Shown here one piece after another: positions 47,212 through 59,896 of a DNA stretch of 64,000 nt; the stretch's first letter is position 1; every line of letters starts with the position of its first letter. Where the stretch lies: the NCBI GenBank assembly GCA_029582265.1, contig CM055823.1:5580001-5644000 (forward strand), given 5' to 3'. Below the pieces are notes generated by a model. That model saw nothing but the letters and a program-made list of their open reading frames with translations, was not told the origin of the DNA and made no database searches. Position numbers and translations under genes: made by a program. Origin of the DNA: Zoroaster sp. YZ-2022. Lineage: Eukaryota; Echinodermata; Asteroidea; Forcipulatida; Zoroasteridae.

Positions 47212-47408
47212 GTAAAACCAGTGTAGCTTTGCATGGTGAGGAGGATAAGTAAGACTAATTGCGGTTAAGCCAGAGTCTGGCATTCTCCTGAGGACGATCA
47301 GAGCATACTGATCGAAACGTCGAAACAATCGAAACCTCCAGTTCTTTTCAGAACTAATTGCTACTCAATTGAGCATTTCACATGGTGTCACCGCAATTAG
47401 TCTTACTT
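47212..47408. mobile_element. Foldback retroelement with hammerhead-like core, copy 4
   Basis: Core at 47288-47321 on the plus strand is intact (CTGAGGA, CGATCAG loop CTGATCG, GAAACGTC). Flanked by 12-bp direct repeats ATTCCCAAGTTG (47200-47211, 47409-47420). Lies upstream of the IPO7 start. Confidence 0.75.
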
Positions 47409-47885
47409 ATTCCCAAGTTGATTGCTAGTCAGTGAATCGTTTAATTAACTACACTTACTGACTCTGGTCGTTTGGAGTAGAATAGACAGGAATTTTTGTT
47501 GTAATTCTAAACGTTTCTAGAATGGCGTCTGGCGATGATGAAATAATAAAACGGCTTAATTAGCCTTTGCCTCGTACTCGATTTGGAGATAACGGTGTGT
47601 GATGACATTGAGCATTATCATTGCACGGTTCACCATCAAGATCGTGCCTATGCGAGCCGCAGTGTACCTATCGCGGACTCCCGCCTTACAGGTTACGGAA
47701 TTGTTAAGATTTTGAAGCTCTCAGTAGTCCTTTACTTTTATATGATATTTTATTTCCCATTTGCTGGGTTTGCAAGAAAAACTGCAGCCTAAAAAATCCC
47801 AGGGAGGTAATTGCAATTCTTTAAAAGTAGGGGCACGCACTGCATGCCCTCCACTAACCGATCGACGCCAATTGAGAGTCGATAG

Positions 47886-48221
47886 GAGTGCGATGATGGC
47901 TGAGCGGTGTAGTGCACCAGCGTTCTGATGGCTCAGTTGTCAGAATATGGGTTCGAATCCCGACCGCGACCGTTGTACTTGTGTCCTCAAGCAAGACACT
48001 TTGATTCGCTCCACCCAGGAGTAAATGGGTGGGTACCTGTGAGGGCAGAGTTGGTTGTTGTCAAGTTAGCCCATGCGCCGAAATGGCAGCAATTGAACTG
48101 TATACTCCCCAGCTGAGATGGTTTCAGGAATGATTTATGCGCCTGATGAGCAGGGGTAATAATGTACAGCACTGTGATACCTCGTGTAAAAGCGCTTTAA
48201 AATGCCTTTATTATTATTATT
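47886..48221 (+). mobile_element. tRNA-derived SINE with variant 3' end
   Basis: Head and body are family B, but the 3' end reads AAAAGCGCTTTAAAATGCCT then (TTA)n instead of GCGCTATATAAGTCCAC. Confidence 0.75.
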
Positions 48222-48304
48222 TTGCGTTAGCACAGCATGAAAAGAAAGATCTTGTTTTCCTTTCTGCCGGTTACACCTCGAGTCAAGCTATGTCCCATAT
48301 AGCC

Positions 48305-48615
48305 TTAGATCTCGAGTGTCTTTCGCAGAATCCTTGCTGTCCCTAAGAATGCCGCCTTCTGTCGTAATTCTACTCTAACAGCTGTTCCCATCTCCTTGAG
48401 ATGTTTCTCCAACGCCTTCGGGATTGTACCCATGTGCTCCCACTACCACGGGAATAACCTTCACCTTGACTTGCCACAGCTTGTGGAGTTCTCTCGCTAA
48501 ATTCTGATATTTCTGTACCTTCTCCTTCTCCTTCGAAGCTACTCTACTATCACCCGGCACAGCTATATCGATAAGATGACACATCTTCAAACTCATCCAA
48601 GACAACAACATCCGG
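48305..48615 (-). pseudogene. Non-LTR retrotransposon C-terminal fragment (decayed)
   Basis: Minus strand reads CHLIDIAVPGDSRV and continues KEKEKVQKYQNLARELHKLW and VIPVVVGA. After a frameshift it reads EKHLKEMG...VELRQKAAFLGTARILRK and stops at 48305. This tail follows the reverse transcriptase in many invertebrate LINEs. A second frameshift near 48590 removes the upstream link. The RT core is not present. Confidence 0.65.
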
Positions 48616-48665
48616 CCATCTGTGTTCTATAGTTTGCGCGCGCGCACTACGCGAAAATGGGTGCG

Positions 48666-49830
48666 TCCGTATGGGCGGCCAAAAGGGCCAAAATTAAAAA
48701 AAAATATCCAACATATATATTAAGAAGCCTACAAAGGACAAAACAACAGCCAAAGAACAAATTTGTCAATAGAAAGACAAACACAGACAAAGGACAAAAC
48801 ACAAAGAGTACAAAATGATCAATAGAAAGACAAATTAAAATGGCAAGAGGACAAATTTTTAGAAAGACAAAGACAAAATCAAACAAAGGACAAAACGACA
48901 TGAGGACAAATTTACAAAAAGACAAAGTCAAAATCAAGCAAAAGACGAAACGACATCAAGAGGACAAATTTACAAAAGGACAAAGTCAAAACTAAACAAC
49001 CGAAAGACTAACGCTAGTCGAATACAGACATTGTGTGGAAAAACCATAAAGGACAGTCACACACCGTGCGCAAAGGACATTTTCCCAATCGAACAAAGGT
49101 GTTATTGTTAACGACTGCCCTGTCCCTCTCCCTTGAACTTGGTGCGGATGGCAGTGCATCCAAAACCCTCTGAAAGGCCCCTAATAAGTGCCTTGCGGTG
49201 TTCTCCGTTACCGGTAGATTGGACATGTTTAGGACCAAGTAACTATTTAATTTACTAACTTTAGTTTTCCCGCCGAGCAGCGCCTGAAACCAGGTGGAGA
49301 GACACCGGTTGGGGGAGCGAAAAGTGTAGTGACGTACGCCCCCAGCGTTCAACATTAGTTAGACATAAAAAGTTTGTCCTCTCGCGATCGACCTTTGTTT
49401 GATTGGGAAAACGTCCTTTGCGTGTGTGTGACTGTCCTTTATGGTTTTGCCACACAATGTCTGTATTCGAGTAGCGTTAGTCTTTCGGTTGTTTCGTTTT
49501 GACATTGTCCTTTTGTAAATTTGTCCTCTTAATTGATGTCGTTTCGTCCTTTGCTTGATTTTGGCTTTGTCTTTTTGTAAATTTGTCCTCTTGTCGTTTT
49601 GTCCTTTGTTTGATTTTGTCTTTGACTTTCTAAAAATTTGTCCTCTTGCCATTTTAATTTGTCTTTCTATTGATCATGTTGTACTCTTTGTGATTTGTCC
49701 TTTGTTTGTGTTTGTCTTTCTATTGAACATTTTGTTCTTTATTGGCTGTTGTTTTGTCCTTTGTAGGCTTCTTAATGTATATGTTGGATATTTTTAAATT
49801 TTGGCCCATTTGGCCGCCCATACGTCCGAG
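48666..49830. mobile_element. Foldback element with ~450-bp inverted arms
   Basis: Arms 48666-49110 and 49385-49830 start TCCGTATGGGCGGCC and are full of short GACAAA/TTTGTC repeats. The unique middle has no convincing gene. The ORFs seen are arm translations. Confidence 0.78.
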
Positions 49831-49924
49831 TAGCTTTCCCGAGGTAACCCGAGTACGTCACATGGGTGAGCCCCGAGTACAACCTAATCGAACGAGCATG
49901 CCGTTGAACGTTCGCCCTCTTGGT

Positions 49925-50289
49925 CGTTAAAGCGAGTGCGGCTAGGCTATAAGCCAGGCACTTCGTGTATGACGTCACCAAGTGCAGGCTCATCACATGA
50001 GGCCCATTTACGAATTCTCAATTCGTCAAAAAATGACATCATTTTGTAATCTCTACACTAGTTGTCACAGCTACAATTCAATTAGCTGACGCGCTAATTA
50101 TACCTACCTGTTTACAATTACTATGAGTGAAATACTGCAAACACTGTGACTCGATATAAGCACGCACACATGTGCATATTGTTTATATGTTTGCAAATGG
50201 GTTCTCAACTGGGCGCCGTGCAATACCAAATCAAACACAGTGACGTCAGACACGAAGTGCCTGGCTTATAGCCGCACTCCGTTACAGCG
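49925..50289. mobile_element. TIR element, GAGTGCGGCTATAAGCC family
   Basis: About 50-bp inverted repeats containing AAGCCAGGCACTTCGTGT and GACGTCA at both ends. Confidence 0.72.
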
Positions 50290-51032
50290 ATGTGAAGAAT
50301 GTTAAAGGTCACACGGATTTGTAAACAAAAAATTTACAACGAAACGATCTCAAAATAATTCTTTCACGGGTAAAAAAGGAACTAATGATTTTATTACTTC
50401 TCACGTTCGTACAAAACAACACGTCTTTTAGTAAAAGAGCAGTTTCTACTCACAAATTATTTGTTTAAGAGATGAAAATGTACGTCAAACTTCAAGAAAT
50501 TGCCGCACTGAAAACAAAAATGGCGGCCATTCAGAATATTCTCAAAGTGACGTCACACCACTTCACTTTATACCCGGGTCTGCCTCAAGTTAAGTGACCT
50601 GCTTCACGTGCAGGTTACTCGAGGCTGACCCAGGGGCGCGTTTTCGCGACCGTAACCAGAAACATGTTTGGGCTTCGGTCATTGGTGAGCGTTTTTGCGA
50701 GTTCGGTTGCGCTGCGATGACGTCATTGTTCTGACCAAACGTGAACCGAAGTTTGTGATCGGTTACGCTTGGTTTCAAGATGGCGGATTGTAAAAAGTAA
50801 CAAAAGTTTTGTTAATTATGTGTTAAAACATGATGAAATGATTGTTCGCATACCAGTATATCTTTCAAGTTTATTACTAGCACTCACGAGTAAGTTATAT
50901 TTTGCCAAAATTTTAATTACACCGTATATTTTGAGAAATATAAAGTACATTATTTTACATGAATTTTTTTGTAAATGTGCGTAGTTTTCTCTAAAATTAG
51001 AGCACTTCAAATAAAATATATTTTCCATAAGG
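50290..51032. other. Intergenic, CpG-containing stretch without a supported gene
   Basis: GC-rich 50590-50780 includes AAAATGGCGGCC and AAGATGGCGGAT, which resemble YY1 sites or a short first exon. No downstream exon was found. Confidence 0.35.
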
Positions 51033-51911
51033 CCAAAAAAAATGTTGAGTTGCCCTCCAGTGAAAATATTTGAAGGGGTCGGTCGGTCGGGATTTTTTTT
51101 TTCTCCTTGACTGTCATTTTAAGATTGAAATGCATTGGAACTGAAACCACATACCATGTTTTTCAAAGACAATGATCTAGCAGTATGCACAAATACCTAA
51201 AGAATAAAAAGACATCACACATTCAACTTTATAATAATCTTTCAACAACTTTATTTCAACATTTCATACACTTGTTTCTAGCACTTTTGTTCTTAACAAC
51301 TTTATGCATCCCATTGGTTGACATATGATATTAAGACATTTGTATACCTATCATCAAGGAATTTTGCTTCAGAATAAAAGTATCCCAAGCATTTTTGTTG
51401 TACTGTTAAACACAGGTTTTGTTTTGTTTATATTTTGAGTTCTTGACTTCAAACTTCAGAAATTTGACTTTGAAAAGTGAACAATTTGAAAAGAGTATCA
51501 GCCTCTCAATCACTCAAAGCACATAACGTGTAGATCGAGTCGCAATCGTTGACACACGTATAACGGTAGTGCGCGAAGCCAGTGGAAAACATGTGAGGGG
51601 CCATTCGATTGGAAAACGTGTAGATTTGAGTCGCAATCGTTGGCACACAGTGTGCGCGATGGCACCATGTGAGGGTCGGGGCCATTGGATTTGAAAACAT
51701 GCAGATTGAGTCTTGGGTACCGGTAAATTTGAAGTGGAAAATTTCACAAATCAAACGTCTTATGTTTTATACACAGAAAATTGGTAAGTTTCATTAATAA
51801 ATAGGCCTATGAATGACGGGAGGAAAAAAAAAGGAAAAAAAAAAAAACCCGACCCGAGATTTCAGCACTTTTGGGTCGGTCGGTGGAGGGCAACTCACCA
51901 TTTTTTTGGCC
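51033..51911. mobile_element. TIR element with GGCC ends, PIF/Harbinger-like
   Basis: Ends GGCCAAAAAAAATG then GAGTTGCCCTCCA, with complement on the right, flanked by TAA on both sides. Repeats GGTCGGTCGG near both ends. No transposase frame. Confidence 0.72.
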
Positions 51912-51914
51912 TAA

Positions 51915-52840
51915 TGAATGGTTATACCTATACAAACTTCACATCAAGTGAATTTCCCTGTTAATTGAAGATGTAACATTGGTCATTGCCATATTTTAGA
52001 AAATATTATCTATTAACTTACTTGATTTAAAGTTTGTACGTGTATCAGTTATCCTGAGAAATCATTCCGTCTAAAAGTGCTTTCTTCTTAGAGAAAAATT
52101 TGGAATTTATACATCTGGCATTTTTTAAACATACAAACATAACAAACATGTCCAAGTTTTCCCCTTTTTTTCCCTCAAAAATATTGCGATGAAACTTTCA
52201 CAGGTATTTTTTTAATGAAGTAAATTAATAAACTAAAAACCTAATGTTATACCTTCCCTTTAAATACACGTTTATTTATAGAAGGTACTTAACAATAAAT
52301 AAATAAATTAGACTACATGTATTGAAGCCCAGTTCAGCCTCATCATCTTTGTCCTTTATCTATGGTTGCCATTGTCATTGATGCAGAACAAACTGGCTAA
52401 AAGGCAAATTGATTAGTTGTTGTTGCATTTGTTGCAGACGACTGTTCTTTGTCCATAATGATATTCAAAACTAAGTGAAGCGTTTAAAAGGATTCATAAT
52501 AATAATAATAATATTTATTAGAACATACACTTTTAAATCAGTGGCACTCGTCAATCGACGGTGCGTTCTACATTAACGTAATATTCATAATGTAACAATG
52601 TAACAATGGTTTCTTTCATGAAATTGCCATCAATAGACATCAGGATACTACCACCATCATATCTACACAATGGCAGTACGGGTCATGCAAGTCATAAATA
52701 ATCAATAGGCACACTTGCAGCAAGCATCATGATGGCTTTTACATTTTGACTCATTGAAGGCATATTTGTTTGAGCACATAAGCATGAATGACAGTGTTCT
52801 TAGAACTATTTTCCTCTTCTCAATAATTGTATAACCAACT
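51915..52840. other. AT-rich intergenic, nothing recognised
   Basis: Only an (AAT)n-associated repeat end at 52498-52590 stands out. Confidence 0.5.
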
Positions 52841-52842
52841 AA

Positions 52843-53574
52843 GGCCAAAAACGTCTCCGGTTTCTGGTCATCGACCGGCTTCCAATCGGCGCGGTGACGC
52901 GCTTTTTTTTAGGGGGGGGGGGGAGGGGCGGGAATTTTGTTGTTGGCCAACAGGGAAATACGTGATACATGTATACGCGGGGACCAAACTTCCCATATAC
53001 AAAGTATAATAATAATAATAATAATAATGTGTGGACTTATATAGCGCACGTATCCACCAACTAAGTGGTGCTCAAGGCGCATTATATTATTACCCCTGCT
53101 CATAAGGCTCATAAATCATTCCTGAAACCATCTCAGCTCCCTGAGGAGTATACAGCTCAATTGCTGCCATTACAGCGCATATAGGGCTAATCAAGCAACT
53201 CTGCCCTCACAGGTACCCATTTAACCCCTGGGTGGAGAGAAGCAATTATGGTTAAGTGTCTTGCTCAAGGACACAAGTGTCACGGCCGGGATTCGAACCC
53301 ACATTCTGCTGCTAACACCAGAACACCAGTGAGTCCGGTAAGCTAGACCGCTCGGCCACGACACTCCATGGTGGCTAAGAAAGGCCTAAGAAAGGCCTCA
53401 CAAGTTGGGCAAACGTTCATACCCTACGTGAACATGTAGTTGAATACACAGCACGGAGGAATTCCAACCGATCCAACAAAAAAACACAAAACAAAACAAA
53501 AATTAAAAATGCCGACGCGCGGGTCTGAAGCGACGCGCTCGGAGTCCAGACACAGGAGACTTTTTTGTTGGCCT
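52843..53574. mobile_element. GGCC-ended element with nested SINE
   Basis: TAA flanks and GGCCAAAAACG / TTGGCC ends. Contains ACGTGATACATGTATACGCG and GAGGCCTCACAA-like blocks shared with other copies. A SINE sits at 53008-53368. Confidence 0.65.
53008..53368 (-). mobile_element. tRNA-Leu-like SINE, family A, antisense
   Basis: Full antisense copy inserted inside the GGCC-ended element at 52843-53574. Confidence 0.88.
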
Positions 53575-53760
53575 AAGACATGAATTGGAATCATGGTTCA
53601 CCGTATCATATTAGTAGCCTACTCATATTCTGTTATAATTAAAGGGAATTAACTTACAACATTAGTGTATGTTGGTAAAACTGCTTTTTATACGAGTATA
53701 CGAACTGTAAGTATGACTGGATTGTATTGTTGATGTTGAGTCACGTTGCGCAGTCTAAAG

Positions 53761-53936
53761 GGCCGGTCACACTGCAGCGATTACAAGTAACGATAACGAA
53801 AACGACGCAAAAGAACACATTCTATTGGTTAAATTGTACCGCGCGGAATACGCGCACGCTTATTTAACCAATCGATGGCGTTCATTAGCAGCGTTCTCGT
53901 TCTCCTTACTCGTTATCGCTGCAGTGTGACCGGCCC
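53761..53936. mobile_element. 176-bp MITE, AGGGCCGGTCACACTGC ends, TAA duplication
   Basis: Perfect inverted ends AGGGCCGGTCACACTGCAGC flanked by TAA. PIF/Harbinger-type MITE likely. Confidence 0.75.
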
Positions 53937-54545
53937 TTAAGGCAAAAAAAAGTGTCCGGTTTCTCGTCTCCGTGCGTGTCGCCTCATACCTGCGCGTGGG
54001 CATTTGAATTTTGCTATGAAACGATGTCCAATTGCAGCCAAAATTGCTGGATCGATTGGAATTCTACTGTGCAGCTCACATAGCGGTATGAAATGTTGCC
54101 CGATTTGTGAGGCCTCTCCTAGCCATCATACTTTGGGTATGGAAAATTTGGTCTGGTTCCAATAACGACGTATCGTGCATGTATCGTGCATGTATCGTGC
54201 ATGTATCGTGCATGTATCGTGCATGTATCGTGCATGTATCGTGCATGTATCGTGCATGTATCGTGCATGTATCGTGCATGTATCGTGCATGTATCGTGCA
54301 TGTATCGTGCATGTATCGTGCATGTATCGTGCATGTATCGTGCATGTATCGTGCATGTATCGTGCATGTATCGTTCATGTATCGTGCATGTATCGTGCAT
54401 GTATCGTGCATGTATCGTGCATGTATCGTGCATGTATCGTGCATGTATCGTGCATGTATCGTGCATGTATCGTGCATGTATCGTGCATGTATCGTGCATG
54501 TATCGTGCATGTATCGTGCATTTCACTCATGGTTGGCCAAAACAA
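53937..54545. mobile_element. GGCC-ended element expanded by an 11-bp array
   Basis: Inverse orientation copy of the GGCC-ended family whose centre is replaced by an 11-bp tandem array at 54169-54522. Confidence 0.6.
54169..54522. repeat. 11-bp minisatellite, about 32 units
   Basis: Unit TGCATGTATCG with one TTCATG variant. Translates to repeats in several frames on both strands; not coding. Confidence 0.93.
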
Positions 54546-54667
54546 ACAAACAACATTAAATAACCAAACAGAAAGGGAAAAAGCGCGTCACATGTAGGGA
54601 TATGATATTTTCATATCCTACTCAATAATCTTATTTGCTGTGTAATCATGAAATAATATTGAGCCAA

Positions 54668-54937
54668 ACAATTCGTCCCTAATTTGCCATATAGTGACCA
54701 ATCCCGAATTAAGTTGGCATAGTGACCAATGCGGTATTGGTCACCTTGCCAAATTACAAAAATAGACAGTTAGAACATTCGTCATTTGAATGCATGCTCT
54801 ATCTCCAAAACTATAAGGAATACATGCATGTGGATTAGATACAATGGTAGGTCTCTTCGTGAATGTACTAATGGGCGGGGAAACTTAAAATTGAAAAAAG
54901 TCGGATTGGTCATTATGGCAAATTAGGGACGAATTCG
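54668..54937. mobile_element. TIR element, AATTCGTCCCTAATTTGCC ends
   Basis: About 37-bp inverted repeats (AATTCGTCCCTAATTTGCCA ... GACCAATCC). About 270 bp, no coding. Confidence 0.72.
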
Positions 54938-55352
54938 AATACAAAAGAAAAAATACTAGACAGGTAATTTTGTGTATATATATTTTGCTTATTTATTCCA
55001 GCAACTGTTTAACAATTTGTGTTTTGTATAATAATTTTTATAGCAAAGAATTGTGAATAATTTCATAAATGTATGATTTTATGATGGGTCTAAAAAATAA
55101 AAATAATATCGAACACGAAAATGTTGATATGAGAATTTAACTAGATAGTCTGCGGGAATTTCACGGTGATGATGATCGGCATATGGCAGCTATAACACTG
55201 TAACACAGGACAATATGAGAGTGTATTTTTGTGCACTATAAACGTTCGCCATGCGGAAATAGTCAGACATGAACCTCATTTTTGTCAAGTAAACAATTTG
55301 TAAACAATTTGAGTAAAACAAGTCAGCAGAGATCATAAGTCAGCAGAGATCA

Positions 55353-55700
55353 TGTCGTGGCCGAGCGGTCTAGCTTACCGGACTCAAGTTCTGGTGTTAG
55401 CAGCAGAATGTGGGTTCGAATCCCGGCCGTGACACTTGTGTCCTTGGGCAAGACACTTAACCATAATTGCTTCTCTCCACCCAGGGGTTAAATGGGTACC
55501 TGTGAGGGCAGAGTTGGTTGATTAGCCCTATATGCGCTGTAATGGCAGCAATTGAGCTGTATACTCCCCAGGGAGCTGAGATGGTTTCAGGAATGATTTA
55601 TGAGCCTTATAAGCAGGGGTAATAATATAATGCGCCTTGAGCACCACTCAGTTGGTGGATACGTGCGCTATATAAGTCCACACATTATTATTATTATTAT
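55353..55700 (+). mobile_element. tRNA-Leu-like SINE, family A
   Basis: Full intergenic copy from GTCGTGGCCGAGCGG to (ATT)n. Confidence 0.88.
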
Positions 55701-56566
55701 AACTGAATGGTATTGCACCATTTCTCACTGCATTAATTGGCACCATTAGCATAATCATTCATGTGCCGCATTTCAATTTAAAGTCATCATTTTGTCAGAT
55801 TTTTGGGGTATTATTTACTATAATTTTATAATGTTATTTTTCATCTGTAATACTGTTTAGTACGGAATCCGTTAGCAGAAATATGTATTACTAATTCGTA
55901 CATAAGGATTAGTAATTCGTAGGTACGGATTAGCAATTTTAGTTATTTTTTACCATGTCCTAAATACGCTTCCGTACTTTGGATAGTAACCCTGCTTATG
56001 CTGTTTTTGGTTAACCTCTGCATGACTCGCACTGAGTGATGGGAGTCACCCGAGGCCAACAAGCTAGTTCAACTTTGACCCCGGCCCTTACACCCGCAAT
56101 TGATTGTATGAGTTGTATTGACAATGCACTTGTATGCACGTATCCAATGAATACACAAACCTCGTTGTGGTGAAATTTGTTGCTATAACAAGTACAAGTC
56201 AGCCTAAATCGCGGTGTTTTTGCGACAGCGGCGACAACCAAGCATCAGGAAAAAAGACAGCATCCCAGCGTGAGTTGTTGTGGAGAAAATTTATGTCAAT
56301 TGCAAGGATAAAGTCGCTCAACTGGGGGTGGGGGTGTGACACTAATTTGCCAACAAGCTGGGGCGATTTCTGGAGGGAGTTTGTGGGATCTTCAGAGAGG
56401 CTACTGAGATCCACACGACATCGGCTATTTCAGCATATGACTTTCAATCCTACCATCCATGCAGCAAACACACCCCACAGCCTTATGAGTTACTAGTGGT
56501 GGCATTATTTTCCATTCAAAATTTAAAAAAGCGGGTGCCGTTTTAGATTTATGTTGTAGAAGTCTA
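55701..56566. other. Intergenic, no supported gene
   Basis: A 120-codon open frame at 56134-56496 has no recognisable domain, splice context or family resemblance. I do not call it. Confidence 0.45.
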
Positions 56567-57425
56567 CATGCTTGCATGCATATGACAGTTATGTTGCAGA
56601 AGTATAAGAGTTTGTATGGTTATGTTGTAGAAATCTGCATGTTCATGATGTTTAAGATTTTTATCTTGTAGAAGTCTACATGATGATGTTGGTTATCTTG
56701 TAGAAGTCTACTTGATGATTTTTATCTTGTAGAAGTCTACAGAATGATTTTTTCTGAAGTCTACATGATGATGTTGGTTATCTTGTACAAGTCTACATGA
56801 TGATTTTTATCTTGTAGAAGTCTACATAATGATGACTTTTATCTTGTAGAAGTCTACACGATGATGTCGGTTATCTTGTAGAAGTCTACACTATCTGATG
56901 TTTTTATCTTGTAGAAGTCTACATACAGAATGATTTTTTTCTGAAGTCTACATCATGATGTCGGTTATCTTGTAGAAGTCTGCATGATGATGTCGGTTAT
57001 CTTGTAGAAGTCTACATGATGATGTCGGTTATCTTGTAGAAGTCTGCATGATGATTTTTATCTTGTAGAAGTCTACACGATGATGTCGGTTATCTTGTAG
57101 AAGTCTACATAATGTTTTTATTTTGTAGAAGTCTACAGGATGATGACAGTTATCTTGTAGAAATCTACATGATGATGTCGGTTATCTTGTAGAAGTCTAC
57201 ATGATGATTTAAGTCTACATAATGATGATTTTTATCTTGTAGAAGTCTTCATCATGATGTTGGTTATCTTGTAGATGTCTACATGATGTTGTCGGTTATC
57301 TTGTAGAAGTCTACATAATGATGACTTTTATCTTGTAGAAGTCTACATGATAATATTTATCTTGTAGATGTCTACATGATGTTGTCGGTTATCTTGTAGA
57401 AGTCTACAAGATGATTTTTATACCA
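56567..57425. repeat. Irregular ~31-bp minisatellite
   Basis: Repeats ATCTTGTAGAAGTCTACATG followed by variable ATGATGTCGGTT or ATTTTT. Units vary in length and order. Confidence 0.88.
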
Positions 57426-57657
57426 ACCAATACACATCACACAACAGTGGTAGCATCTGACACGCTCCACGAGACACCAGAACACTATCGTTTCATCAAA
57501 TAACTAACAAATACTACTTCAGCAGCTGCATCTCCAACCGTCTTCACGTCTCCCGATGATAGAGCATATACTAAAAGAAACGTAGAGAAGAGATAAACAC
57601 ATGGTGTTGCCGCAAACTGTTGTCATTATTTGTGCTGCCCAAACAGGTCACGTTTGG

Positions 57658-58018
57658 ATAATAATAATAATAATAATGTTCCATTCTTATAGCGCATTTC
57701 ACATAATGTCCCAATGCGCTTTACATTATTACCCCTGGTCACTGGGCCAATATCATTCCTATAATCTTTCTCAGCTCCCTGGGGAGTATACAGCCAATGT
57801 GCAACCTTTTGGCGCTACAGGGCTAATCAAACACAACAACCAACTCTGCCCTCACAGGTACCCATTTAACCCCTGGGTGAAGAGAAGCAATTACAGTAAA
57901 GTGTCTTGCTCAAGGACACAAGTACCACGGTCGCCGCCAGGTTTCGAACCCACATTCTGATGACACAGCCATCAGAACTTGAGTCCAATGCACTTAACCG
58001 CTCAGCCATGGCACCCCA
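57658..58018 (-). mobile_element. tRNA-derived SINE, variant, antisense
   Basis: Antisense copy from (AAT)n to the head with CTCAGCCATGGCACCCC. The body shares the TCCTTGAGCAAGACACTT and GTATACTCCC blocks but differs at the 3' end (TATAGCGC...CAATGCGC). Confidence 0.75.
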
Positions 58019-58217
58019 TGGATAGCACGGGAGATATGTCCGCCCCATCTATTTGGTCTCACAAGGGTTTAGCCCATGTAAATATTGTGCATGGTTCTTT
58101 TGAGGACCATGCACGAGTCCCACTTGTAATAAAAACGGGTTTCACTAAATAGGAATTGAATTATTAAGTTTTATTTGGGCTACCCATGCACCGAGGTCCC
58201 ATGTAGGTCCCAGAAAG

Positions 58218-58646
58218 AATGTCGTATCCGACCGCCACTTTTTAAGGGCTTTTTTGGAATTTTTTTGGCAACTGCACTAACCAGTTAAAAAATTATTCTA
58301 TTGATTTTTGGTGGTACAGAAAGCGAAAACTATCTTTAAAATCCACTTTTATGATGGTTTTCGGACTTTATTTCCCTTCTAAATAAAAGATCCTATTATA
58401 GTTGCCACTGCACATGTACAATGACTGTGTTGGTCACTAATGGGAGTTGACAAGATCAAACTGACATGACCGAGGAAGTAATCGTATACCAAAAATGCCC
58501 GATTTTTCATGAAATAAATATCCTGGAATAATTTGAAGTATATGTCCATCATCATCCATATGTTCTCCACCTTACCAGGTAGGTATAAGATTACATTATT
58601 GGTTATATTGAATGAGAAAAAGTGGCGGTCGGATACGACATTCTAC
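58218..58646. mobile_element. TIR element, GTCGTATCCGACCGCC family, uninterrupted
   Basis: About 26-bp perfect inverted repeats AATGTCGTATCCGACCGCCA. Serves as the empty site for the element at 45234. Confidence 0.75.
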
Positions 58647-59251
58647 CCTAGGTCCCATCTGGATAGCCCCCGTGGGTCCCATTTGGGCTAACCAACGGGG
58701 CCCAATAGAGATTTGACCGCCGGCTCCAGTAGGGTCCCACACATGTTAGCCTATGTAATTTGTACATGGACCTTATGTAGGGCCTATACACGTACGGTTC
58801 CAACGTAGAATAAAAACGATATTCAAGTAGGCATTTATAGGGCTAGGTCCCATGATGTGGATAGCCCATGTAGAGATACCCAACTGGGGCCAAGACACAT
58901 TTGTCCACTGTCACCACTATGGTCCCACATGGGTTAACCCAATTATGTTTAACACTCATAATCTCGGTTAAATTGTCCTGATCTTTTTTACATTCTCAGT
59001 GGCATGACTAGTGTAGGCCTAAGCAATTAATTTTGAAAAGGTTTGCCCAAGTGGCATTTTGTGTGGGCTTCATTTTGTTGTAATATTATGGAGGAAGGAT
59101 TTTCCTAATTCCTCCATGGTTGAAGACCCATAGTATACGTCCCAGATGGGATTGTAACCGTTACCGGTTCAAGTTTCCAAGATTGGCAGATGAATTACCA
59201 TGGATTCATCTCAACATTTATACTTAGCTTACCTTAATACAACCTTTGCAG
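58647..59251. other. FMO 5' flank
   Basis: Low-grade repeats of GGTCCCAT and GGGCTA between 58647 and 58940, then AT-rich sequence ending in a splice acceptor (AACCTTTGCAG) directly before the FMO ATG. Confidence 0.5.
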
Positions 59252-59896
59252 ATGGGGGAATCAAGTACAGCCACAACTGTAGCTATTATCGGCGCAGGAG
59301 TGACCGGTCTGGCAGCTGTTAAGTGTTGCTTGGACGAAGGCCTTCAACCAACTTGCTTCGAGAGATCTGACGCTATCGGCGGCCTGTGGGACTATCGCGA
59401 AACTACTGCCGGCCAGACGGGTGCTTCTGTCTTCAAGTCAACCATTACAAACACATGCAAAGAGATGATGTGTTACAGTGACTTTCCGTTTCCTAAAGAG
59501 TGGCCCAATTTTCTGCACAACACCTACATGAAGAGGTACTGCGACATGTACGCCGATAAGTTTGGTCTCAGAAACTACATTCGTTTCTCTACTAGGTTGA
59601 CTCACTTAGGGCAGGCTGGAGACTACGACACCAGTGGGCGATGGGTCGTCACTGTCCAACACAAGAACGACGATAAGGAGACTAGCCACGAGTTCGATGC
59701 TGTAATGATATGCACTGGAATACTTAACAATCCCTATCGTCCAGAATTCCCTGGTCTTCATGGGTTCAAAGGGAAGGTTTTGCACACCAACGATTATCGA
59801 ACCCCAAAGGAATTTGAAGACAAGCGAGTTGTTGTCATTGGCATCGGTAATTCCGCAGTAGATGCTGCCACGGACGCAAGCCGTCTCGCTTCCCAG
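59252..59896 (+). CDS. FMO coding exon 1 (residues 1-215)
   Basis: Holds the FAD site, the FMO fingerprint and the NADP-binding loop. It ends ASRLASQ before GTAGGT. An upstream in-frame TTG exists, but the first ATG at 59252 fits the family start. Confidence 0.95.

Noticed and set aside
48647..49797. Frames rich in Phe, Leu and Cys resembling membrane proteins
   Set aside because: Generated by TTTGTC repeats in the arms of the foldback element; mirror frames occur in both arms.
50777..50800. Short first exon beginning ATGGCGGATTGT
   Set aside because: In-frame TAA after six codons and no downstream exon; could be a YY1-like site instead.
54076..54597. Six overlapping open frames of 76-150 codons
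   Set aside because: All come from the 11-bp tandem array; the repeated CMYRACIVHVS or ARYMHDTCTIH pattern is an artefact.
56134..56496. 120-codon open frame
   Set aside because: No recognisable domain, no splice support and no start context; length is compatible with chance.
59246..59251. FMO start six bases upstream at TTG
   Set aside because: TTGCAG is the end of a splice acceptor; the first ATG at 59252 fits the family.
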